From an uncultured Faecalibacterium sp. (GTDB taxonomy: Bacteria > Bacillota > Clostridia > Oscillospirales > Ruminococcaceae), in contig CAKTGQ010000025.1 in the NCBI GenBank assembly GCA_934561555.1, forward strand, positions 1 through 27,793: DNA of 27,793 nt. The letters run 5' to 3'. Positions within the stretch are counted from its first letter, which is position 1. Each line of letters opens with the position of its first letter. The translations under genes and the position numbers were made by a program. Below the pieces are notes generated by a model. That model ran no database searches, was not told the origin of the DNA, and saw only the letters and a list, made by a program, of their open reading frames with translations. Shown here in pieces: positions 1-5,776 of the stretch.

Positions 1-1223
1 GTCTGGTTGGTCCAGCTGAAGTAACGCCAGATGACGGTGTAGTTGATGAAGCCCAGTGCGTTGCCGATGCCAAGGAAAGCACCAACGCCCAGCACGGGGA
101 TGCACAGCTTCAGGCGGTTTGCGTAGCTGTCCTGATCGATCTTGAGCCAGTCGGACAAGGTCAGACGAGCGGAACGGAATGCGGTATCACCGGAGGTGAT
201 GGGGCAGATAACGACACCAATCATAGCCAGTGCCACGCCAACCTTACCCATGGTCTTGAGGCAGACGTCGTAGATAGCGGCAGACTGACCAGCAGCCAGA
301 GCCTCAGCCAGACCGACCATCTTGCCGTCGGTGATGGTGTACAGTGCGCAGCCGGCAGCAGCCCAGATCAGAGCGATGATGCCCTCGCTGACCATTGCAC
401 CGTAGAATACGAAGTGACCCTGCTTCTCACTCTTCATGCAGCGGGCCATCAAAGGCGACTGGGTGGAGTGGAAACCGGAGATAGCACCACAGGCAACGGT
501 GATGAACATGAAGCTCCAGATAGGAGTGTTGGAGGGGTGCATATTGCTGAAGTTTGCCCAGATCTCGGGGATGGTGTAGGCGGGGTTGGTGAAGATACCG
601 AAGATAACGCCCACGGCCATGATGATCAGGCAGATGCCGAACAGGGGGTAGATCTTACCGATGATGGCATCAATGGAGATAAAGGTTGCGATGAAGTAGT
701 AGGCCAGAATGATGATCAGCCAGAACAGAGTGGTGGTCATCACACCGGACATACCGCCGTTCTTGCACAGGGTAACGATCAGGCCTGCGGGGCCGACTGC
801 GAACACGGTACCGACCATGATCAGCAGCACCACAGAGAACACACGCATGATGTTCTGCATCACGGGGCCCAGATAGCGGCCGGTGACCTCGGCGATGGAA
901 GCGCCGTCGTTGCGCTCGCTCATCATACCGGAGAAATAGTCATGTACGCCGCCGGCAAAGATGGTGCCGAAGGTGATCCACAGGAACACCACGGGACCCC
1001 ACAGAGCACCCTGCAGTGCACCAAAGATGGGGCCCAGACCTGCAATGTTCAGCAGCTGGACGAGGAACAGCTTCCACTGGGGCATCACAACGTAGTCAAC
1101 GCCATCGTTGATGCGCACAGCAGGAGTTTCGCGGTCGTCCGGTCCGAACGTGTTGTCCACGATCTTACCATAGACAAAGTAGCCGATGATAAGGAGCGCC
1201 AGACACAGTAAGAAACTAATCAT
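1..1223 (-). CDS. cstA: CstA-family carbon starvation / peptide or pyruvate transporter, N-terminal part
   Basis: Reading from 1223 to the left gives an open frame of about 407 codons that runs off the window edge, so the C-terminus is missing. The start ATG (1221-1223) follows AAAGGAGG at a suitable distance. The protein begins MISFLLCLALLIIGYFVYG, a membrane segment, and continues with several more hydrophobic segments and the CstA-like stretches GLGPIFGALQGALWGP and SERNDGASIAEVTGRYLG. These are typical of the CstA/BtsT family of multi-pass inner-membrane transporters, known in enteric bacteria for pyruvate or peptide uptake under carbon limitation. The substrate here cannot be read from sequence. 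No accessory gene (such as a YbdD-like small protein) is visible upstream. The long antisense frame across it is a shadow of codon bias. Confidence 0.9.
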   Translation of the reverse strand, partial: MISFLLCLALLIIGYFVYGKIVDNTFGPDDRETPAVRINDGVDYVVMPQWKLFLVQLLNIAGLGPIFGALQGALWGPVVFLWITFGTIFAGGVHDYFSGMMSERNDGASIAEVTGRYLGPVMQNIMRVFSVVLLIMVGTVFAVGPAGLIVTLCKNGGMSGVMTTTLFWLIIILAYYFIATFISIDAIIGKIYPLFGICLIIMAVGVIFGIFTNPAYTIPEIWANFSNMHPSNTPIWSFMFITVACGAISGFHSTQSPLMARCMKSEKQGHFVFYGAMVSEGIIALIWAAAGCALYTITDGKMVGLAEALAAGQSAAIYDVCLKTMGKVGVALAMIGVVICPITSGDTAFRSARLTLSDWLKIDQDSYANRLKLCIPVLGVGAFLGIGNALGFINYTVIWRYFSWTNQ

Positions 1224-1300
1224 ACCAGAAACCTCCTTTTGAATTTCAGCCGCCGGCAGCTTATGCCATACTGCGGCTATGACCGATCTCTGGCTTCATG

Positions 1301-1327
1301 TTAACACCTTTTTCATAATTGTGTTAA
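1301..1327. promoter_or_regulatory. Inverted repeat TTAACAC-N13-GTGTTAA upstream of cstA
   Basis: Perfect 7-base arms at 1301-1307 and 1321-1327 lie 78-104 bases before the cstA start, in an AT-rich stretch that stands out from the GC-rich surroundings. The symmetry and position suit an operator. No regulator is assigned and no clear sigma-A promoter could be placed beside it. The rest of 1224-1570 shows no gene. Confidence 0.4.
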
Positions 1328-1570
1328 TATTTTTTAGGTATAGTTCCTATATCAAAAAGTATATGACCGTTTATTTTATTTGTTTGCGCAAACTTGCATT
1401 TTGCAGCGCTGGTACGTTTAAATTTATTTTGTTGTTTCTCAAAACTTCTCTCCCGGGAACGGTCAAAGCCACCCCCGCCAAACTTTGCGCCGCCTTTTTG
1501 TGCACTTTGCTTAATCGTTTACGATTTTCTCCCCAAAACGTGGGATTTGGGACGAAAAGAAGGGAAATCC

Positions 1571-1892
1571 GCCCTCTCAGGCGCTCCCGCGCCAGATTCC
1601 CCCTTTTGTCACCTGCGGTGACATCTTCCCCCGGAGCGGGGGAAGTCTTTCCTCTCAGGGAGAGCCAAGCCGTAAGACTTGTTGCTAAAGCTTTAGGAGC
1701 AATGAGAAAGCTTCCGGCAGTGCTCTTGCCTCTCCCTTTGGGAGAGGTGGCATCGCGCAGCGATGACGGAGAGGGCGCACGCCGTTAAACCTGTTGCTAA
1801 AGCTTTAGGAGCAATGAGAGAGTTTCCGGGCGCGCCAGAGGCTCCCTCTTAGAGGGAGCTGGCAAAGCCGTCAGGCTTTGACTGAGGGAGTT
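1571..1892. repeat. Repeat cluster 1: three hairpin modules with conserved linkers
   Basis: The cluster starts with CCCTCTCAGGCGC and ends with GACTGAGGGAG, so its ends are inverted. Between them are hairpin modules separated by a linker of the form TTGCTAAAGCTTTAGGAGCAATGAGA (seen twice, near 1680-1706 and 1793-1818). The middle module (1729-1782) is nearly identical to those at 17819-17873 and, except for its side stem, 26731-26786. The first module also carries two extra hairpins, GTCACC/GGTGAC and CTTCCCCC/GGGGGAAG, and looks rearranged. No protein is encoded; short open frames here are not credible. Confidence 0.85.
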
Positions 1893-1913
1893 CGTTCCAA
1901 AACCCCACCCGTG

Positions 1914-1954
1914 AAAAAGGGGTACAGAAACGCCCGCAGGCGTTTCTGTACCCC
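1914..1954 (-). terminator. Terminator of the LysR gene
   Basis: A 16-bp perfect stem (GGGGTACAGAAACGCC and its complement, 1919-1954) with a four-base loop. On the minus strand it is followed by a short T run (1914-1918). It lies just past the LysR stop codon. Confidence 0.8.
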
Positions 1955-2008
1955 GAAATTTAAAATAATTCTTCCGCTATTGATGCCCAGAGCAACGCGG
2001 CGCGCATT

Positions 2009-2944
2009 TCAAATCTTCTTCCACCCGCTGTCCTTGATGGTAGCATCCGCCTGCTTGTGCAGCAGTTGCACAAACAGCTGCTCCTCCGGCTGCAGGGGTT
2101 CCCGCTCCGGGTACACCAGCACGTCCCGCATCTGCTGCTTTTGCGCCGGGCAGTTATGCAGCGCCAGATGGTACTGCTCCAGCGCGCGCTGCGGCATGGG
2201 GGACGACCACATATAGGCCGTGGGCAGGTTCTGCAGAATGGAAAACTGGCTGCACCGCTCGTACACATGGATGCGGCGGTTGGGGTTCACCTCCCAGCGG
2301 GAAGCGGTGCTCTCCTCCCCGGGCAGATGGGTATCGCCGTGCAGCACCTCGATGTAATCGTTCAGCTCGTCAAGGTTCTGCACCTGCCGCCGCGCCAGCG
2401 GGCTGTCCTGACTGGTAAGCAGCAGGTAGGAAAACTCCATGATGGGCTCCTGCCGCAGGCCGTGGCGCTGGCAGTAGCGGCGGTAGTAGTCCTCGTCCTC
2501 TGCGGCGTAGCGCAGCAGCGCCATGTGGTAGCCCTGCCGCAGCACAAAGTCCAAGGCTTCAATCGCACCGCTCTCCCGGATATGCACCCGCAGCTGCTCG
2601 CTGCGGGCAGCCTGCTGCAAAAAGTCCACCGCCGCATAGGAGGCGTAGGTGGCATGGGTCAGCACCACCCGCAGCTCGGCGCAGCTGCGCTGCTGGTGCG
2701 CCTCCTGCTCCAGCTCATCCACCTGCTGCAGCACCCGCTGCGCCTGCCGGATGAACCGCTTGCCCTGCTCGGTAGGGATCATGCCTGTGGAGGAGCGCTC
2801 GAAAATGCGCAGCCCATATTCCTCTTCCAAGTTCTTCAGCGCCTTGCTGACATTGGGCTGCGCCGCGTACAGCTGCTTTGCCGCCGCCGACACCGACCCC
2901 CATTTCATGATGGCTACCAGATATCGCAGTTCCGTAATATTCAT
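2009..2944 (-). CDS. LysR-family transcriptional regulator
   Basis: 311 residues. The N-terminal 60 residues form the LysR winged helix-turn-helix: MNITELRYLVAIMKWGSVS, then AAAKQLYAAQPNVSKALKNL and GLRIFERSSTGMIPTEQG. The remainder is the usual effector-binding domain, less conserved. The chosen ATG (2942-2944) has GGAGGGG seven bases upstream and begins exactly at the family's N-terminus; a longer frame reading back to 3007 would run into the promoter and is rejected. LysR proteins are cytoplasmic DNA-binding regulators that often control the divergent neighbour, here the small gene at 3221 and the phosphatase, but a repeat element separates the two promoters. The target and the ligand are unknown. 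Confidence 0.9.
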   Translation of the reverse strand: MNITELRYLVAIMKWGSVSAAAKQLYAAQPNVSKALKNLEEEYGLRIFERSSTGMIPTEQGKRFIRQAQRVLQQVDELEQEAHQQRSCAELRVVLTHATYASYAAVDFLQQAARSEQLRVHIRESGAIEALDFVLRQGYHMALLRYAAEDEDYYRRYCQRHGLRQEPIMEFSYLLLTSQDSPLARRQVQNLDELNDYIEVLHGDTHLPGEESTASRWEVNPNRRIHVYERCSQFSILQNLPTAYMWSSPMPQRALEQYHLALHNCPAQKQQMRDVLVYPEREPLQPEEQLFVQLLHKQADATIKDSGWKKI

Positions 2945-2977
2945 GAACCCCTCCGCGTGGTTTGCAGTCGTAACCGT

Positions 2978-3007
2978 ATTGTAACAATTTCCCCGCGCCA
3001 CTGTCAA
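2978..3007 (-). promoter_or_regulatory. Sigma-A promoter of the LysR gene
   Basis: On the minus strand, TTGACA (3002-3007), an 18-base spacer and TACAAT (2978-2983). Transcription would begin about 27 bases before the start codon. Confidence 0.8.
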
Positions 3008-3020
3008 GCGGGGGAGGATA

Positions 3021-3151
3021 AACCCTCTCAGTCATCGCTACGCGATGCCAGCTCCCCCGAAAGGGGGAGCTTTATTCGCACTGACCGAAAGATGGCAAAA
3101 AGCTCCCCCTTCGGGGGAGCTGGCACGCCGTCAGGCGTGACTGAGAGGGTT
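3021..3151. repeat. Repeat element 2: 131-bp MITE-like element with 14-bp perfect terminal inverted repeats
   Basis: The ends AACCCTCTCAGTCA (3021-3034) and TGACTGAGAGGGTT (3138-3151) are perfect inverted repeats. Inside each end is a side stem (ATCGC/GCGAT on the left, CACGCC/GGCGTG on the right) and a main stem AGCTCCCCC/GGGGGAGCT. The two halves are thus the same module in opposite orientation. It sits between the divergent LysR and 3221 promoters. No transposase and no clear target-site duplication are visible. Confidence 0.85.
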
Positions 3152-3161
3152 ACGTTCCCCC

Positions 3162-3191
3162 TTGCACCAGAGCCCCCGGGTGCTATATAAT
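3162..3191 (+). promoter_or_regulatory. Sigma-A promoter for the 3221 gene and phosphatase
   Basis: TTGCAC (3162-3167), an 18-base spacer and TATAAT (3186-3191), ending 29 bases before the start codon of the 70-residue protein. The promoter begins 10 bases after the end of repeat element 2. Confidence 0.7.
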
Positions 3192-3220
3192 AAGGAAAAA
3201 CACAAAGGAGGGGCTGTACC

Positions 3221-3433
3221 ATGCCGGAATACCACGTGCTGCGCATTGACGAGCAGCTGTACGGCTGCGAGGAGCTGCCCGCCGGGCAGCCGGTGCTGTG
3301 CGATGTGACCCTGACCGACGCCGCCGGAAGTGCCCGCACCCTGCCCTACCCGGACAAGGAACTGACCCGTCTGGGCATCGACGAGGGAGACACCGTCTGT
3401 CTGCTGCCGGACGGCACCCTGCACAAGCTGTAA
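3221..3433 (+). CDS. Small conserved-looking hypothetical protein, 70 residues
   Basis: Starts at ATG 3221 after AAAGGAGGGG, an excellent ribosome site, and ends 11 bases before the histidine phosphatase, so the two are probably co-transcribed from the promoter at 3162-3191. The protein begins MPEYHVLRIDEQLYGCEELP and ends LGIDEGDTVCLLPDGTLHKL. It is acidic and soluble-looking, with two cysteines, no signal peptide and no membrane segment. I do not recognise a domain. The C-terminal half resembles a small beta-rich fold, but that is only an impression. Confidence 0.7.
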   Translation: MPEYHVLRIDEQLYGCEELPAGQPVLCDVTLTDAAGSARTLPYPDKELTRLGIDEGDTVCLLPDGTLHKL

Positions 3434-3444
3434 GGAGTAATTTT

Positions 3445-3984
3445 ATGCATAATATCTATTTCACCCGCCACGGCGAGACGGTATGGAACGTGGAAAACAA
3501 GATCTGCGGCATGACCGACAGCCCGCTGACTGCCCACGGACAGGAGCAGGCGCGGCAGCTGGGCGAGCTTGTCCGGGACAGCGGCCTGCACATTGACGAA
3601 ATTTTGTACTCTCCCCTTTCCCGCGCCGCCGACACCGCAAAGGCCATTGCCGCCGCTACCGGTCTGCCCGCCCGCTGCGAGCCACGCCTGCGGGAGCAGT
3701 GCTTCGGCAAATACGAGGGCACGCCCCGGGACGGTGCGGAGTTCCGCCTTTCCAAGACCCACTTTGCCGACCGCTATGTGGGCGGCGAAAGCATGATGCA
3801 GCTGGCGCAGCGCATCTACAACCTGCTGGACGAGCTGAAAGCCGACACCGGCAAGACCTACCTGCTGGTGGCGCACAACGGCATCGCCCGGGTGGTGCAC
3901 TCCTATTTTTACGACATGACCAACGAGGAATACGCCGCTGCGGGCATCAAAAACTGCCAGCTGGTGGAATACACCTTTGAATAA
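3445..3984 (+). CDS. Histidine phosphatase family protein (phosphoglycerate mutase-like)
   Basis: 179 residues from ATG 3445, preceded by TAAGGAG that overlaps the stop of the upstream gene. The signature RHGET, with the phospho-accepting histidine, is at residues 8-12 (IYFTRHGETVWN), followed by DSPLTAHGQEQA. The second-half histidine is in LLVAHNGIARVV. This is the branch-1 histidine phosphatase superfamily, which includes cofactor-dependent phosphoglycerate mutase and broad phosphatases such as CobC and PhoE. At 179 residues it lacks the insertion of true glycolytic mutases (about 230-250), so a small-molecule phosphatase is more likely. The substrate cannot be read from the sequence. An in-frame extension back to 3298 overlaps the upstream gene and is rejected. 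Confidence 0.88.
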   Translation: MHNIYFTRHGETVWNVENKICGMTDSPLTAHGQEQARQLGELVRDSGLHIDEILYSPLSRAADTAKAIAAATGLPARCEPRLREQCFGKYEGTPRDGAEFRLSKTHFADRYVGGESMMQLAQRIYNLLDELKADTGKTYLLVAHNGIARVVHSYFYDMTNEEYAAAGIKNCQLVEYTFE

Positions 3985-4021
3985 ACAAGAAAGTCGCCGG
4001 ACTCCGGCGGCTTTTCTTGTT
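3984..4021. terminator. Bidirectional terminator between phosphatase and MATE genes
   Basis: Inverted repeat with arms AACAAGAAAGTCGCCGGA and its near-complement, closing on CTCC-like loop bases. It overlaps the last base of the phosphatase stop codon and ends 8 bases before the end of the convergent MATE gene, so it can serve both. Confidence 0.75.
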
Positions 4022-4029
4022 ATGGCGCA

Positions 4030-5379
4030 TCAAGCATGACGGTAATGGAATTTCTGGTCTTTTGTCACGAACATATACACGGTCACTGCCAGCGTGGCCA
4101 GCTCGGCGGCGGTGACTGCCAGCCACACGCCGTCAAGACCCCAGAGAGCGGGCAGGAGGAGCAGTGCGGCCATCTGGAACAGAAACGTGCGCAGAAAGGA
4201 GATGAGGGCGCTTGTCACGCCGTCGCCCAGCGCCGTGAAGAAGGAGGACGCATAGATGTTGAAGCCTTTGATGAGGAAGCACAGCGCATACAGCCGGAAG
4301 GCGCGGCTGGTCAGCGCCAGCAGCTGGGCATCGTAGCCCACAAAGATGCGCGCCACATAGGGAATGATCACCATGGACGCCGCCGTCATGGTCACAGACA
4401 CCACAGCAATCAGGCGCAGGCTCTTCTGGTACAGGTTGTGCACCTCGGCACGGTTGCGCGCACCGTAATGGAAGCTGACGATGGGCGCGCTGCCCACCGC
4501 ATAGCCCACGAACACCGCCACGAACAGGAAGGCGGCGTACATGATGACGCCGTAAGCCGCCACGCCGTCTTCCCCAATCAGCCGCAGCAGCTGGAAGTTA
4601 TACAGGATATTGACCAGCGACATGGAAAGGCTTGTCATCAGCTCAGAAGAGCCGTTGATGCAGGCATCCCACAGCACGCGTCCATAAAACTGCGTTCTGC
4701 ACAGGTGCAGACAGCTGGTGTTGTGGTGGTCGATAAAATAAAACACCGGCAGCACGCCGCCCACCAGCTGGCTGATGAGGGTGGCAAGGGCAGCGCCCTC
4801 CACGCCCCAGTGCAGCATGCCCACCATTACCACGTCCAGCACCATGTTGGTGCAGCCTGCACCTACGGTGAACCAGAAGCCCAGATGCGGCTTTTCGGCG
4901 GTGACGAAAAAGCTTTGGAACAGATTCTGCAAAGCGAAGCCCGGCAGCGCCAGCATCAGGATGCGCCCGTAGCGCACGGCGTAATCCAGCAGCTCACCCT
5001 TTGCGCCCAGCAGCACGGCGACCGGCCGCAGGAACAGGATGCCCAGCACGGACAGCACACCGGCCGAGATAAGCGCTGCCCACATAAACATGGAAAAATA
5101 GCGGTCGGCTTTTTTCCGGTCGCCCTCGCCCAGCGTGATGCCTACGATGGCGCTGCCGCCGGTGCCCAGCATAAAGCCGACAGTGCCCAGCATCTGCGGC
5201 AGCGGCATGATGAGGTTGATCGCCGCAAAGGCCGTTTTGCCCACAAAGTTGGAGACGCACAGCCCGTCCACGATGCCGTAAATGGAGGTGAACAGCATGG
5301 TGCCGATGCAGGGCAGCACGAACCGCAGCAGGCGGGAATAGTTGAAATGATCGGACAATTGGATGGTTTTCTTTGGCAT
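4030..5379 (-). CDS. MATE-family multidrug/cation efflux transporter, MepA-like
   Basis: 449 residues with about twelve membrane segments, typical MATE length. The N-terminal half has the family pattern FVLPCIGTMLFTSIYGIVDG, followed by a conserved glycine-rich stretch, LGTGGSAIVGITLGEGD. MATE proteins export drugs or organic cations in exchange for Na+ or H+ at the cytoplasmic membrane. The start ATG (5377-5379) follows AAAGGAGGATC. The gene has its own strong promoter and a long structured leader with a terminator-like stem, so expression is probably controlled by an RNA switch. If the leader is guanidine-IV, the natural substrate would be guanidine or a related cation. This is inference; the protein alone does not show it. 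Confidence 0.92.
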   Translation of the reverse strand: MPKKTIQLSDHFNYSRLLRFVLPCIGTMLFTSIYGIVDGLCVSNFVGKTAFAAINLIMPLPQMLGTVGFMLGTGGSAIVGITLGEGDRKKADRYFSMFMWAALISAGVLSVLGILFLRPVAVLLGAKGELLDYAVRYGRILMLALPGFALQNLFQSFFVTAEKPHLGFWFTVGAGCTNMVLDVVMVGMLHWGVEGAALATLISQLVGGVLPVFYFIDHHNTSCLHLCRTQFYGRVLWDACINGSSELMTSLSMSLVNILYNFQLLRLIGEDGVAAYGVIMYAAFLFVAVFVGYAVGSAPIVSFHYGARNRAEVHNLYQKSLRLIAVVSVTMTAASMVIIPYVARIFVGYDAQLLALTSRAFRLYALCFLIKGFNIYASSFFTALGDGVTSALISFLRTFLFQMAALLLLPALWGLDGVWLAVTAAELATLAVTVYMFVTKDQKFHYRHA

Positions 5380-5405
5380 AGATCCTCCTTTTCTGAGATC
5401 CGTAT

Positions 5406-5520
5406 ATGCAAAAAGGCCGGATAAGAACCACCGTTCCGGTGCATTCCCTCTTCTGCTGCGGCACTACGGTGCCCACAGCCTCCGGGAAGCACGAACGATG
5501 ACATCTTATCCGGCCTTTCA
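5406..5520 (-). promoter_or_regulatory. Structured leader / attenuator of the MATE gene, candidate guanidine-IV (mepA) riboswitch
   Basis: On the minus strand the leader contains a 14-bp closing stem, AAAGGCCGGATAAG (5505-5518) with its perfect complement (5412-5425), immediately followed by a T run. Inside are GTGCTTCCC/GGGAATGCAC with one bulge, a nested hairpin GGCAC-CGTA-GTGCC extended by GCTG/CAGC, and an alternative hairpin CACCG-GAA-CGGTG that competes with the GTGC/GCAC pairing. Mutually exclusive stems ending in a U tract before the ribosome site are the marks of a transcription-controlling riboswitch. Guanidine-IV RNAs are known upstream of MATE genes in Clostridia; the class is suggested by context, as I could not match the consensus base by base. 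Confidence 0.6.
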
Positions 5521-5555
5521 ATTACGTTGAAACAGCCCTCCGATGAGCGAAAAAC

Positions 5556-5584
5556 AGTATAACAAAGTTTATTTTTTATGTCAA
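5556..5584 (-). promoter_or_regulatory. Consensus sigma-A promoter of the MATE gene
   Basis: On the minus strand, TTGACA (5579-5584), a 17-base spacer and TATACT (5556-5561). The transcript would start near 5549, giving a leader of about 170 nucleotides, long enough for the structured element. Confidence 0.88.
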
Positions 5585-5624
5585 GCTCCGTTTTGCATCA
5601 CTCTGCTGCAAAGTGTAAAACACG

Positions 5625-5742
5625 AAAAAAGAGAACACCCACTGCGAATGCGGCGGGTGTTCTCTTTTGAGCAAGGGTGGGGTGACGATTCCCACATCTC
5701 CTAACAATGGGCGACGGCTGCCTGTTCCGTCCTCCGTTGCTT
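5625..5742 (-). ncRNA. Unassigned structured small RNA, about 118 nt
   Basis: On the minus strand a promoter (5749-5776) is followed by a GC-rich stretch and then a strong terminator hairpin (arms GAGAACACCC and GGGTGTTCTC, 5631-5664) ending in six T. The body has AGCAA/TTGCT closing pairs, hairpin GACGG/CCGTC with loop AACAGGCAG, and hairpin GTGGG/CCCAC. Loop bases AACA could pair with TGTT between the hairpins, a possible pseudoknot. No open frame with a sensible ribosome site is present. It lacks the GGAAGGAAGCAGCC-type SRP loop and does not fit tRNA, tmRNA, RNase P or 6S as I know them. The phrase ACAGGCAGCC recalls NiCo riboswitches, but only once, so that is not claimed. It lies between jetC and the MATE promoter. 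Confidence 0.65.
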
Positions 5743-5748
5743 ATTTTT

Positions 5749-5776
5749 ATTATAGCATAAAGTGTGTGCCGTTCAA
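5749..5776 (-). promoter_or_regulatory. Promoter of the small RNA
   Basis: On the minus strand, TTGAAC (5771-5776), a 16-base spacer and TATAAT (5749-5754). The -35 box overlaps the jetC stop codon (5773-5775), so the small RNA could be transcribed independently of the jet operon. Confidence 0.7.

Noticed and set aside
414..1211. A histidine- and aspartate-rich frame on the plus strand within the cstA region
   Set aside because: It is the antisense of the CstA membrane protein; the odd composition comes from reading the complement of hydrophobic codons.
1571..1892. Possible CRISPR array in the repeat clusters
   Set aside because: The units are hairpins with inverted ends and lack regular 30-40 bp unique spacers between identical repeats; no cas genes are present.
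5625..5742. The small RNA as an SRP RNA, a 6S RNA or a NiCo riboswitch
   Set aside because: The SRP tetraloop pattern is absent, the length and fold do not suit 6S, and only one ACAGGCAGCC phrase recalls NiCo riboswitches, which need several such segments.
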